From Hyphomonas sediminis (GTDB lineage: Bacteria > Pseudomonadota > Alphaproteobacteria > Caulobacterales > Hyphomonadaceae), in NCBI RefSeq assembly GCF_019679475.1, contig NZ_JAIEZP010000001.1:434001-498000 (forward strand): a stretch of DNA of 64,000 nt, in the 5' to 3' direction. The position numbers and the translations under genes were made by a program. The notes beneath the pieces were generated by a model. The model saw nothing but the letters and a program-made list of their open reading frames with translations. It was not told the DNA's origin and searched no databases. How positions within the stretch are numbered: position 1 is the first letter of the stretch; each line of letters starts with the position of its first letter. Positions 9,546 through 17,152 of this stretch are shown piece after piece.

Positions 9546-10451
9546 TTACACAGGCCGGAAGACGGCGTCGGGATCTGACAGCAGCGTGTAGGCGACGTGT
9601 GCTTTCAGGGCCTCAGTGACAGTTGCCGGCTCTCCCGCCAGCGCCTTGGGATCGATCGCCTCCCCAAAGGTCATCTGGAACTTCGAGCCGCGCTTGTTCA
9701 GCAGCTCATTGAAGAGGGTAATGTCGCGCAGCTCGTTGGAGAGGTCGCAGAAGAGATAGTAGAGGGCCGAATTGCGGGCATCGAGGTTCAGAGGGATGAC
9801 CGGAGCGGCCTGTTTGCGGGCAAGGCCGGCGACCGTGGGGAACCAGTCCTTCTCGATCATCCGCCCATCCTGCTTCAGAGCGAGGCGGCCGGAGGGAAAA
9901 ATGACGACGCATTTTTCTTCCGCGAAGGCGGCTGCGGCGCGTTTCAGGGTTTCGCGCGTCTTGGCGGGGGAGCGCTTTTCCTGCACCCATTCGACCGGGA
10001 TGATCACATCCTCAAAGCGCGGGTTGACCCGGATCGCGTCCGCATTGGCGAAAAACACGATGTCGTCGCGCTTTTTCTTGAGCACATCCCAGACCGCAAC
10101 GCCGTCAGCCAGGCCCGTCGGGTGATTCGCAGCGACGATGCAGCGGCCCTTCTCCGGAAGGCGGTCCAGCCGGTTAATCGAAATATCGAAGGCAAGCTGG
10201 CGCGAAAGACGGTCAAAACTCTCCCGGCCTGAAAGCTGGATGAGTTCATCCGCCATTTTCCGGGCCTTGCCGTAACCAAGAATGGAATAGAGCAGCGGCC
10301 GGGCCAGCGGCCAGGCGGGACTGGCCCGCAGGCGGGGGCAGCGCTCCTCGATCAGCACGTCGACAATATGCGCGTCATCCCGCTCTGTTTCCGGGAGGAA
10401 GGCAGCCATGCCTGTTGTGGCCACAGGCTTTGCGGCAGAATCATCTGTCAT
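9546..10451 (-). CDS. phospholipid/glycerol acyltransferase family protein (LPLAT superfamily)
   Basis: A 301-residue cytoplasmic or membrane-associated acyltransferase. Motif I is CIVAANHPTGLADGVAVWD near residues 107-125, and the acceptor motif resembles CVVIFPSGRLAL near 182. The spacing of His and Asp in motif I resembles the haemolysin-like lysophospholipid/ornithine-lipid acyltransferase branch more than classical PlsC. ATG 10451 is chosen; an in-frame GTG at 10472 would add seven residues and has no ribosome site. Substrate is unknown (lyso-lipid acylation is likely). Confidence 0.85.
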   Translation of the reverse strand: MTDDSAAKPVATTGMAAFLPETERDDAHIVDVLIEERCPRLRASPAWPLARPLLYSILGYGKARKMADELIQLSGRESFDRLSRQLAFDISINRLDRLPEKGRCIVAANHPTGLADGVAVWDVLKKKRDDIVFFANADAIRVNPRFEDVIIPVEWVQEKRSPAKTRETLKRAAAAFAEEKCVVIFPSGRLALKQDGRMIEKDWFPTVAGLARKQAAPVIPLNLDARNSALYYLFCDLSNELRDITLFNELLNKRGSKFQMTFGEAIDPKALAGEPATVTEALKAHVAYTLLSDPDAVFRPV

Positions 10452-10539
10452 ATGCGGCGACCGGCCTTCCACCCTTAATAGTTAAGCCGAAAAGAATACG
10501 ACCGGGCGCAAAAAACTGGAAGACTGGCCCCACATTCCC

Positions 10540-10556
10540 TTAGGGACACCCCCTAA
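10540..10556. promoter_or_regulatory. inverted repeat TTAGGG-N5-CCCTAA upstream of the orphan receiver gene
   Basis: A perfect 6-bp inverted repeat with a 5-bp spacer, flanked further out by ATTCC (10534-10538) and GGAAT (10564-10568). It lies in the 244-bp divergent region between the acyltransferase and the receiver gene. It could be an operator; no known consensus was recognised. Confidence 0.25.
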
Positions 10557-10695
10557 ATCCGTAGGAATTTCAATACTTCGGAAAGTTTCGCTTTACCAAG
10601 ACGCAAGACGCGCATGGCATTGTGAACGTCAGACGGGCGGCGGCTTAACACCTCTGGCCCAGCAAGCAGTCAAACTTTCAACGGGGTTCTAGTTC

Positions 10696-11139
10696 ATGAA
10701 AGTGCTTTGGGTCGAAGATCACGAACCGGTGCGTACGATGCTGACGCATGCTGCCGACAAGGCCGCGCGCGCCCGTATTCCGGTCGATCTCGTAATGGCG
10801 GAGGGCCTGCTGGCCGCCGAGCGCCGCCTGCGCCTTGAGCGCTTTGATCTCGTGATCGTTGACCTGCAGCTGCCGGAAACCGGCGATGATGTGGATATGG
10901 CCGTGGCGCGCATTGCCAATATGGGCAAGCATCGCATTGCGGTCTCCTCTTCCCGGCCAGAGCGCGACGATGTTGTTGCCTCCGCCGTGCGTTGCGGGGC
11001 CAATATCCATCCTGTCGCCGTGTTCAAGGCTGGCCTGAACTTCAACCGGTTTATCCAGCGCCCGGAGTCCTTCGAGGATTTCCTGCTGGAACTGATGCCG
11101 GCTGCCGGCGCCCGCAGCACGGCCAGCCGCGCGGCCTGA
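10696..11139 (+). CDS. single-domain response regulator receiver protein
   Basis: A 147-residue stand-alone CheY-like receiver. The acidic pocket Glu7-Asp8, phosphoacceptor Asp56 (FDLVIVDLQLP), switch Ser84-86 and conserved Lys111 are all present, so it should be phosphorylatable. About 20 extra C-terminal residues are Ala/Arg-rich. There is no output domain, so it probably works through protein contact or as a phosphate sink. No kinase is adjacent; the nearest kinase and Hpt genes in the window are 13-43 kb away. A strong terminator follows at 11184-11210, so it is likely monocistronic. Confidence 0.88.
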   Translation: MKVLWVEDHEPVRTMLTHAADKAARARIPVDLVMAEGLLAAERRLRLERFDLVIVDLQLPETGDDVDMAVARIANMGKHRIAVSSSRPERDDVVASAVRCGANIHPVAVFKAGLNFNRFIQRPESFEDFLLELMPAAGARSTASRAA

Positions 11140-11183
11140 TAAAAGCGCCCGGCGCTTGCCCCCTACGCCATCCAGTTGCTAAG

Positions 11184-11210
11184 CCGCCCGGAGGCGCTCC
11201 GGGCGGTTTT
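11184..11210 (+). terminator. intrinsic terminator after the receiver gene
   Basis: A perfect 9-bp GC stem (CCGCCCGGA/TCCGGGCGG) with a 5-base loop is followed directly by TTTT. It is placed 45 bases after the receiver stop and 26 bases before the rhomboid start, so it separates the two units. Confidence 0.85.
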
Positions 11211-11235
11211 CAGTTTTTGAGGAAAAGACAGACGC

Positions 11236-11850
11236 ATGCCAGACATCTTTTCCTATCCTGCCTCGCTGACGTTGATCGTTCTCAACGTGTTTGCGAGCCT
11301 GATTGCCTTCCGCAACCAGGCTTTCAACGAACAGAACATCCTGTGGGTCGGCCCGATGCAGGAGGCAGGCGAATGGCATCGCCTGATCAGCTCCGGCTTC
11401 CTGCATGTGAATGGGCCGCACCTGGTCCTGAACATGTATGGCCTCTTCATGTTCGGCCCGGTGATCGAGCACTATCTGGGCGGCGTGAACTTCCTCATCA
11501 TCTACATTGCCTCCCTGATCGGGGGCAGCGTGTGGGCCTATGTGTGGAACAAGAACAATCCGCAATATCGCGCTGCGGGCGCCTCAGGCGCGCTTTCCGG
11601 CATCATCCTTGCCTTCTGCCTGATCGATCCGTTCTCTGTGCTGCTGTTCCTGTTCGTCATTCCGATGTGGGGCATCGTGTTCGGCATTGCCTTCGTGGTG
11701 CTGAGCTATGTGTTCTCCCAGCGCGCCAACCGCGTGATCGGGCATGAAGCCCATCTTGGCGGCGCAGTGACAGGCATTGTCACGACGCTGCTGGTAGCGC
11801 CGCAGGTGTGGACGCATTTCCTGCTGCAGATCTCGCAGAAATTCGGCTGA
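11236..11850 (+). CDS. rhomboid-family intramembrane serine protease
   Basis: A 204-residue polytopic membrane protein with about six helices. Rhomboid hallmarks are GEWHRLISSGFLH in loop 1, the helix-2 LVLNMYGL with Asn66 as an oxyanion residue, the catalytic GASG motif with Ser117, and His173 in GHEAHLGG. Rhomboids cleave membrane proteins within or near their transmembrane helices. The start codon follows AGGAAAAGAC by a suitable distance. It ends 14 bases before zapE, so the two may be co-transcribed. The active-site dyad is intact; the substrate is unknown. Confidence 0.93.
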   Translation: MPDIFSYPASLTLIVLNVFASLIAFRNQAFNEQNILWVGPMQEAGEWHRLISSGFLHVNGPHLVLNMYGLFMFGPVIEHYLGGVNFLIIYIASLIGGSVWAYVWNKNNPQYRAAGASGALSGIILAFCLIDPFSVLLFLFVIPMWGIVFGIAFVVLSYVFSQRANRVIGHEAHLGGAVTGIVTTLLVAPQVWTHFLLQISQKFG

Positions 11851-11864
11851 GATCGGGGCGGCAG

Positions 11865-13007
11865 ATGGGCGGTGTGCGCGCAAAGTATGAGGCGAAGGTG
11901 ACCAGCGGCGCGCTGGCGACAGACCCGGCGCAGGCTGAGGCCGCCGCATTGCTGGACGGATTGGCCCAGCGCCTGGCGCGCCAGCCAAAGCCCGGCCTTT
12001 TTTCAAAGCCGGAGCCGGTGACCGGGCTTTACCTCTGGGGCGGGGTTGGCCGGGGCAAATCCATGCTGATGGACCTGTTCTTCGGCGAGGCCGTGACACG
12101 CCCCAAACGCCGCGTGCACTTCCACGAATTCATGGCCGAAGTGCATGAGCGCCTCGGCGCCTGGCGCAAGATGACCGACCAGGAGAAGAAGCGCTCCGAA
12201 TGGCGGGTGAAGTCTGCCGGTGACGACCCGATCCCGCCAGTGGCCAAGCAGATTGCAGCTGAAGCCAAGTTGCTGTGCTTCGACGAGTTCCAGGTAACGC
12301 AGATTGCAGACGCCATGATCCTTGGGCGACTGTTTGACCAGCTGTTCCAGCGCGGCGTGACGGTGGTGGCCACCTCCAATCGCCACCCGGATGATCTCTA
12401 CAAGGACGGCATCAACCGGCAGCTTTTCCTGCCCTTCATTGCCGAGCTGAAATCGCGCTGCCAGGTGATGCAGCTGGTCTCCGCGCGTGATTACCGGCTG
12501 GACCGGCTGGTGGAAGCGCCGGTCTGGTATGCGCCGCTGGACGCGGGCAGCGCCGCTGCGCTGGACCGGGCCTGGGACCGGCTGACGCTGGGCGCCGAGG
12601 CGCAACACTGCACACTGACGGTCAAGGGACGGAAGCTGGAGGTGAACCGCGAGGCCGCAGGCGTCGCCCGCTTTACCTTTGACGAGCTGTGCGCCCGCCC
12701 ACTCGGCCCACTCGACTATCTGATGATTGCGGGCACATTCCACACAATCATCCTTGAGGGTATCCCCCTGCTCTCGCCGGAGAAGCGCAATGAGGCGATG
12801 CGGTTCGTCAGCCTGATCGATGCGCTTTATGAGGCAAAAGTGAAACTGGTGGCGAGCGCGGAGGCCGAGCCCGGCGCGCTTTATCCGCAAGGCGACGGCG
12901 CTTTCGAGTTTGAGCGCACGGCCAGCCGCCTGTTCGAAATGCGGTCCAAGGACTATCTTGGCCAGGAGCGGAAAGATGTGGATCTCTCCGGCGCGGCGGC
13001 CAAGTAG
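11865..13007 (+). CDS. zapE: cell division protein ZapE (AFG1-like ATPase)
   Basis: A 380-residue P-loop ATPase of the AFG1/ZapE family. Walker A is GGVGRGKSMLMD near residues 59-70, followed by the conserved VHFHEFMAEVHERL. Walker B is LLCFDEFQVTQIADAMI, and TSNRHPDDLYKDGINRQLFLPF is a family signature. ZapE associates with the FtsZ ring in enterobacteria and is conserved in proteobacteria. ATG 11865, preceded by GGGGCGGCAG, fits the family N terminus. An upstream in-frame start at 11808 would overlap the rhomboid gene. Function in division here is inferred from orthology. Confidence 0.93.
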   Translation: MGGVRAKYEAKVTSGALATDPAQAEAAALLDGLAQRLARQPKPGLFSKPEPVTGLYLWGGVGRGKSMLMDLFFGEAVTRPKRRVHFHEFMAEVHERLGAWRKMTDQEKKRSEWRVKSAGDDPIPPVAKQIAAEAKLLCFDEFQVTQIADAMILGRLFDQLFQRGVTVVATSNRHPDDLYKDGINRQLFLPFIAELKSRCQVMQLVSARDYRLDRLVEAPVWYAPLDAGSAAALDRAWDRLTLGAEAQHCTLTVKGRKLEVNREAAGVARFTFDELCARPLGPLDYLMIAGTFHTIILEGIPLLSPEKRNEAMRFVSLIDALYEAKVKLVASAEAEPGALYPQGDGAFEFERTASRLFEMRSKDYLGQERKDVDLSGAAAK

Positions 13008-13335
13008 AGGCGTATTGGGACGCATAGGTACATTTCCGGAGGCTGAAGCCGGATGCTTGCACCGGCTGATCCTGCTCCTACATGACAGTCAGGTAAGGCG
13101 GGCCGCCCGGCCCCGGACCTGCGACAACACGAAGATGTGACACTGGCCGGAATACCGCGCCGGCCCCTCTTCCATATGCTTGCCTCAATTCCTATTTATG
13201 CATCTGCGCGATGAGTGAATTGCGCGCGCCCGGTGAGGACGCCGCCGCTTAGCGGGGCTAAAACTCCGGGTGAGCTCTGAGGAAAAGGGAAGGTTGCCGG
13301 CAAGACGGGACCAGACCCGAAAAGGAGGAATGAAC
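13008..13335 (+). other. 328-bp non-coding region between zapE and rpoH
   Basis: No credible gene on either strand. It holds the candidate heat-shock promoter at 13056-13083, a locally A/T-richer segment around 13180-13205, and a purine-rich run leading to the rpoH ribosome site (AAAGGAGGA at 13321-13329). If transcription starts near 13090, rpoH has a leader of about 245 bases, which leaves room for post-transcriptional control. I saw no clear thermosensor helix. Confidence 0.5.
13056..13083 (+). promoter_or_regulatory. candidate sigma-32 promoter of rpoH
   Basis: CTTG (13056-13059), a 17-base spacer and CCTACAT (13077-13083) match the alphaproteobacterial heat-shock promoter pattern CTTG-N17/18-CYTATNT except for one C in place of T. 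Autoregulation of rpoH by its own product is known in Caulobacter, so the placement makes sense. This is a motif match only. Confidence 0.45.
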
Positions 13336-14235
13336 ATGGCCAACACGACCGCAAGAAGCAGTTCCGTTGCCCTCAGCCCCGAACAGGGCCTGAGCCGCTA
13401 TCTCAGCGAAATCCGCAAGTTCCCGATGCTCGAGAAGAACGAGGAATTCATGCTGGCGCGCCGGTGGCGCGAACATGAAGACACCGACGCTGCCGAGAAG
13501 ATGGTGACCTCCCACCTGCGCCTCGTGGCGAAGATCGCCATGGGCTATCGCGGCTACGGCCTGCCGATGGCTGAAGTGATCTCCGAGGGCAATGTGGGCC
13601 TGATGCAGGCCGTCAAGAAATTCGACCCGGACAAGGGCTTCCGCCTCGCCACCTATGCGATGTGGTGGATCCGCGCAGCCATCCAGGAATACATCCTGCG
13701 CAGCTGGAGCCTCGTCAAACTCGGCACCACCGCCGCCCAGAAGAAGCTGTTCTTCAACCTGCGCCGCCTGAAAGGCGAAATCCAGGCGCTAGACGACGGC
13801 GACCTGAAGCCGGAACAAGCCCGCCTGATCGCCGAAAAGCTGAACGTCACCGAGGAGGAAGTCTACTCGATGAACGGCCGCATGAGCGGCTCGGACGCTT
13901 CGCTGAACGTGCCGATGGGCCAGGACGGCGACATGGAGTGGCAGGACTGGCTGGCTGATGACGAGCCTGGCACGGCGGAGACCTTCGCCAACCGCCAGGA
14001 ACTCGACGCCCGGATGGAACTGCTGACCCAGGCGATGGAAGACCTCTCCGAACGGGAACGCCACATCCTGACCGAGCGCCGCCTGATCGACGAGCCCAAG
14101 ACGCTCGAAGAGCTGTCCGAGCAGTATAATGTCAGCCGGGAACGCATCCGCCAGATCGAGGTGCGCGCCTTCGAAAAGCTCCAGAAAGCCATGAAGCGCA
14201 TGGCCAAGGAGCAAGGCATGCCAGTCGGCGCATGA
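13336..14235 (+). CDS. rpoH: heat-shock sigma factor RpoH (sigma-32)
   Basis: A 299-residue group 3 sigma-70-type factor that directs RNA polymerase to heat-shock promoters. It contains region 2 (HLRLVAKIAMGYRGYGLP, EVISEGNVGLMQAVKKFDP, YAMWWIRAAIQEYIL), the RpoH box QKKLFFNLRRLK, which is diagnostic for this class, and a region 4 helix-turn-helix (LSEQYNVSRERIRQIEVRA). ATG 13336 lies seven bases after AGGAGG; the ATG at 13330 is too close and one at 13270 too early. Length equals the family norm. It is flanked by a candidate sigma-32 promoter and is probably autoregulated. Confidence 0.97.
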   Translation: MANTTARSSSVALSPEQGLSRYLSEIRKFPMLEKNEEFMLARRWREHEDTDAAEKMVTSHLRLVAKIAMGYRGYGLPMAEVISEGNVGLMQAVKKFDPDKGFRLATYAMWWIRAAIQEYILRSWSLVKLGTTAAQKKLFFNLRRLKGEIQALDDGDLKPEQARLIAEKLNVTEEEVYSMNGRMSGSDASLNVPMGQDGDMEWQDWLADDEPGTAETFANRQELDARMELLTQAMEDLSERERHILTERRLIDEPKTLEELSEQYNVSRERIRQIEVRAFEKLQKAMKRMAKEQGMPVGA

Positions 14236-14263
14236 CAGAAAATTGAGGGAACACCTGCCGTGT

Positions 14264-14284
14264 TTGCGGGTTAAAGACCCGCAA
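14264..14284 (+). repeat. 8-bp hairpin between rpoH and the RcnB-like gene
   Basis: TTGCGGGT and ACCCGCAA pair perfectly around the loop TAAAG. The following bases are TAACGAAAGG, so there is no U tract. The hairpin ends six bases before the ribosome site of the next gene (AAAGGAGG). It may be a weak terminator, an mRNA stabiliser or a translation control element. Confidence 0.45.
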
Positions 14285-14303
14285 TAACGAAAGGAGGCGC
14301 ACC

Positions 14304-14636
14304 ATGTCTCTCAAGACCCTTACCTTCATGCTGGCCGGAGCCATGGGCACCGGTTTGGCCGCCTATGCGGACCCGCCGCACAATCGCGGTTACGACCTGC
14401 CGCCCGGCCTTGCCAAACAGGGCAAGATCCCGCCGGGCCATGCCAAGAAGATCTGGGGCAAAGGCCAGTATCTTCCGGTCGAATACCGTGAGGTCTATGT
14501 GCGCGACTGGCGCGATTATGATCTGCGCGAGCCGCCGCGCGGCTATCGCTGGGTGCATGTCGATCAGGATGCCTATCTGGTCGAGATCGCCAGCGGCCTG
14601 ATCGCCGATGTGCTGGTCGACGCCCTGCTGAACTAA
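14304..14636 (+). CDS. RcnB-family periplasmic protein
   Basis: A 110-residue exported protein: signal peptide MSLKTLTFMLAGAMGTGLAA, then the short RcnB-type domain with LPPGLAKQGKIPPGHAKKI, VYVRDWRDYDLREPP and GYRWVHVDQDAYLVEIASGL. RcnB in E. coli tunes periplasmic nickel/cobalt homeostasis, but most alphaproteobacterial members are uncharacterised, so metal binding is not assured. A strong ribosome site (AAAGGAGG) precedes ATG. A clear terminator follows. A broken paralogue lies immediately downstream. Confidence 0.85.
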   Translation: MSLKTLTFMLAGAMGTGLAAYADPPHNRGYDLPPGLAKQGKIPPGHAKKIWGKGQYLPVEYREVYVRDWRDYDLREPPRGYRWVHVDQDAYLVEIASGLIADVLVDALLN

Positions 14637-14655
14637 CACGGCATTTCTTTGAATG

Positions 14656-14690
14656 GGCCCGCGGGAGCAAGCCTCTCGCGGGCCTTTCTT
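14656..14690 (+). terminator. intrinsic terminator after the RcnB-like gene
   Basis: A 12-bp stem (GGCCCGCGGGAG with CTCTCGCGGGCC, one G-U pair) around the loop CAAGC is followed by TTTCTT. It starts 20 bases after the stop codon. This is a strong rho-independent terminator. Confidence 0.88.
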
Positions 14691-14761
14691 ATTTGAGGGC
14701 CAGACACGGAACTTCCGGCACATCTCGGCGTTGGTCGCCAGAAGATGTGAAGGGGAAGCCC

Positions 14762-14925
14762 GTGTTCATGAGGGTCGTGATCGTATTGCTGGCGAGCGCC
14801 ATGGGGGCAGGCTCCTGCGCCATTGCCCAGACGCCCGCTGGGTGCGCGTAGACCGGGGCGCGTATCGCGTCAGGGCGGAGGATGGCTATATCGCTGAAGC
14901 GATTTTCGGACTGCCATCGAACTGA
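14762..14925 (+). pseudogene. remnant of a second RcnB-family gene (deletion and frameshift)
   Basis: A GTG at 14762 (ATG at 14768), placed after AAGGGGAAG, opens a typical signal peptide (MRVVIVLLASAMGAGSCAIA). It runs into TAG at 14849 after a few more residues. In another frame the region from about 14833 to the TGA at 14925 encodes RWVRVDRGAYRV, then an Ala/Glu-rich helix and a final IFGLPSN. This matches the last third of the intact RcnB-like protein (RWVHVDQDAYLV). The middle of the domain, roughly 60 residues, is missing. The reading is an internal deletion with frameshift of a tandem paralogue. A sequencing error alone would not explain the lost middle. Confidence 0.7.
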
Positions 14926-14998
14926 GCCGTTTCGCGCCGCTTGACCGCGCACGGATTTACGCCCCTAACGCACGCAGGCTTTTAACCGGACCAGGCCG

Positions 14999-15820
14999 TT
15001 GCCCCGTACGTTTGCGATCACTCCCATTTCAGACCCGGCAGACCCGAGGGTCGACGCCTATACCTCCATCCGCGAGCGCGACCTGACCAATGGGCATGGC
15101 GGGCGTTTCATTGCCGAAGGCAAGGTGACGCTGGAGATCCTGCTGCGGCGCGGGCGGTTCGAGGTGGAAAGCCTGTTCCTGTGCGAAACACGGCTGGAAC
15201 CGCTCGCCGGAATGCTGGCGCTGGTGCCCGAAGGTGTACCGGTCTATGTGGCGCCCCAGGGCGTGATGGACGCGGTGGCGGGCTTTCCGATACATCGCGG
15301 CGTGCTCGCCTGCGGGCGCAAGGGCGCGGCGCGCACGCCGCAGGATGTTCTGCCTAAGGATGGACCTTCCACGGCGCTGCTGCTGTCAGAGCTTTCCAAT
15401 CACGACAATGTGGGCGCGTGTTTCCGCAATGCGGCGGCCTTTGGCGCGAGCGCCGTGTTGCTGGACGCGCCGTCCTGCGACCCGCTTTACCGGAAGGCGA
15501 TCCGTGTTTCGGCGGGCGCGGCGCTGTGGCTGCCCTTTGCTCATGGCGGCACGGGCGCGGGCCTGATCGAAGCGGCAGAAGCGACTGGACATGAAGTCTG
15601 GGCGCTGACCCCGCGCGCGGACGCCGCCCCCCTTCCCGCGCTGAAAGTACCTGACCACGTTGCGCTGCTGATGGGCGCCGAAGGCCCCGGCCTGCCGGCA
15701 GACATGATCGCGCGGGCGCGGCCAGTGCGCATTCCGATGACGGACGGGTTTGACAGCGTGAACGTGGCGACGGCGGCGGCGATAGCGCTGGCACATGTGT
15801 TTGCGGCGCGGGGCAGCTAG
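14999..15820 (+). CDS. SpoU/TrmH-family RNA 2'-O-methyltransferase
   Basis: A 273-residue SPOUT enzyme that methylates ribose 2'-OH in rRNA or tRNA with S-adenosylmethionine. An N-terminal substrate-binding part (RFIAEGKVTLEILLRRGRFE) precedes the knotted catalytic domain. That domain has motif 1 LSELSNHDNVGACFRNAAAFG, motif 2 VALLMGAEGPGLP and motif 3 IPMTDGFDSVNVATAAAIAL. The frame starts with TTG at 14999, and no ATG or GTG fits better. The target nucleotide cannot be told from sequence. It converges with the cys operon. Confidence 0.93.
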   Translation: MPRTFAITPISDPADPRVDAYTSIRERDLTNGHGGRFIAEGKVTLEILLRRGRFEVESLFLCETRLEPLAGMLALVPEGVPVYVAPQGVMDAVAGFPIHRGVLACGRKGAARTPQDVLPKDGPSTALLLSELSNHDNVGACFRNAAAFGASAVLLDAPSCDPLYRKAIRVSAGAALWLPFAHGGTGAGLIEAAEATGHEVWALTPRADAAPLPALKVPDHVALLMGAEGPGLPADMIARARPVRIPMTDGFDSVNVATAAAIALAHVFAARGS

Positions 15821-15829
15821 ATAGCCCGC

Positions 15830-15853
15830 CATCCTTCGACTTCGCTCAGGATG
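15830..15853. repeat. REP-like palindromic element between convergent genes
   Basis: CATCCT and AGGATG flank a 12-base centre containing TCGACTTCG. The sequence sits ten bases after the TrmH-family stop and 65 bases before the cysH stop, a typical place for REP-like elements. It resembles a short repeat that I recall as scattered in several alphaproteobacterial genomes. No second copy was noticed in this window, so repeat status is inference. It may also act as a bidirectional terminator-like hairpin. Confidence 0.4.
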
Positions 15854-15917
15854 AGCTCAGCAGCGGCGCGCCCCACAAGCAAAGCGCAGGCTCAGCAACA
15901 GCCGTGAGCAATTCAAA

Positions 15918-16652
15918 TCAGAAAACCCGCGGCCGCTCGTTGCGGTCCACGTGCAGTCCGCACTCGGTCTTTTCCCGGCCGACCCAGCGACCCGAACGCG
16001 GATCATTGGGATCAGCGGCGGGCTGCGTGCAGGGCCAGCAGCCGATGGAGGGATAGCCCTGCGCGACCAGCGGGTGGCGCGGCAGGTTTCTCTGCTCGAG
16101 GTAGAGATCGACATCCGCCTGCGTCCAGCTGGCGAGCGGGTTCACCTTGTAGCGGCCATCTGCGTATTCAAATACGGGCAGGTTCATGCGGGCGCCGCCA
16201 TGGAAGCGTTTGCGGCCCGTGATCCAGGCACCGAATCCTTCCAGCGCAGGCTCAAGCGGACGCACTTTGCGCAGGCCGCAGCAGGCGTCCGCGTCGGTTT
16301 TCCAGAGCATGTTCTTGGGATCGAGCACTTTGCGCTCGGTCTCGTTCGGCGCAATCGTGCGCACGCCGGTCAGGCCGAGGCGGTCGATCACCTCGTCCTT
16401 ATAGTCCAGCGTCTGCGGGAAATGCATGCCCGTATCGATGAAGAGGATCGGCAACGAGGGATCAACTTCGGAAATGAGGGAGAGCATCACGACGCTTTCG
16501 GCGCCAAAGCTCGACACGTAGGTCAGTTGGCCCGGCCATTCCCGGATGATCGCCGCGCGCAGCACGGTCTGGGCCGAGGCCTGGCGCAGCTCGCCATTGA
16601 GGCGTGCCAGCCGGTCTTTCGGCTCTTCGATCGTTTCAGTTTCAAAGGCCAT
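15918..16652 (-). CDS. cysH: adenylyl-sulfate reductase, thioredoxin-dependent ([4Fe-4S] type)
   Basis: A 244-residue enzyme that reduces activated sulfate to sulfite in assimilation. The PP-loop region is LTYVSSFGAESVVML. A Cys-Cys pair lies near residue 123, CWPC near residue 204, and the redox motif KTECGLH near the C terminus. The CC...CXXC cysteines bind an iron-sulfur cluster and mark the branch that uses APS rather than PAPS. It is the last gene of a six-gene operon that also makes sulfite reductase and its sirohaem. The final residues VDRNERPRVF complete the family's C-terminal tail. Confidence 0.95.
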   Translation of the reverse strand: MAFETETIEEPKDRLARLNGELRQASAQTVLRAAIIREWPGQLTYVSSFGAESVVMLSLISEVDPSLPILFIDTGMHFPQTLDYKDEVIDRLGLTGVRTIAPNETERKVLDPKNMLWKTDADACCGLRKVRPLEPALEGFGAWITGRKRFHGGARMNLPVFEYADGRYKVNPLASWTQADVDLYLEQRNLPRHPLVAQGYPSIGCWPCTQPAADPNDPRSGRWVGREKTECGLHVDRNERPRVF

Positions 16653-16666
16653 GGGCCGGGCTTTCG

Positions 16667-17152
16667 TCAGATGTTGCGTCTGCGGAAGGCCGGAACGGCA
16701 GCATCAGCGGCGGGCTGGTAAACGACGCTGTATTCGCCCAGGGCTTCCAGCACCTCAGATAGGCCAGCGCGTCGTGTCTCGTAAGCATCGAACCCTGAAC
16801 GGTTCATGTAGAATATCTGATCCCTAAGCACATGACCGACCGCGCGCAGCTCGCCGGTAAACTGGAAACGTCGGCGCAGGAGCTGGGCATGGCTGTAGCC
16901 GCGCCCGTCAGTGTATTTTGGAAAATCGATCTCAATCAGCGACAGCTCGCTCAGGAACGGCTCCAGATCCTCGACATTGTCTGCCGGTTCCAGCCGCACG
17001 CCATCGGGCAGCGGGCCGTTCTCCCGCCCCTGCTTCAGGCTGAGGAAACGAGCGAGCGATACAGAAAACCTGCCATTTTCGGGCAACACCGCGCCGTCGG
17101 GCACGAAAGTCCAATCGTTGGCGATCTCGGCGCCGTTCTTAATCAGCGGCAT
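16667..17152 (-). CDS. DUF934 protein of the sulfite reductase operon
   Basis: A 161-residue cytoplasmic protein of DUF934, which almost always lies between sulfite reductase and cysH in alpha- and betaproteobacteria and is presumed to assist sulfite reduction. Typical parts are LSLIEIDFPKYTDGRGYSHA, RRRFQFTGELRAVGHVLRDQ and the Tyr-Arg-rich C terminus. ATG 17152 gives the usual N terminus MPLIKNG and overlaps the end of cysI by 14 bases; a further upstream start at 17182 is less likely. The biochemical role is unknown. Confidence 0.92.
   Translation of the reverse strand: MPLIKNGAEIANDWTFVPDGAVLPENGRFSVSLARFLSLKQGRENGPLPDGVRLEPADNVEDLEPFLSELSLIEIDFPKYTDGRGYSHAQLLRRRFQFTGELRAVGHVLRDQIFYMNRSGFDAYETRRAGLSEVLEALGEYSVVYQPAADAAVPAFRRRNI

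Noticed and set aside
10473..10695. TTAATAGTTAAG as a CtrA site
   Set aside because: The spacing between TTAA halves is three bases, not seven.
14653..14925. A 90-codon frame as an intact gene
   Set aside because: Its first half crosses the terminator and is non-coding in character; only the last part matches RcnB, so it is better explained as the end of a broken gene.
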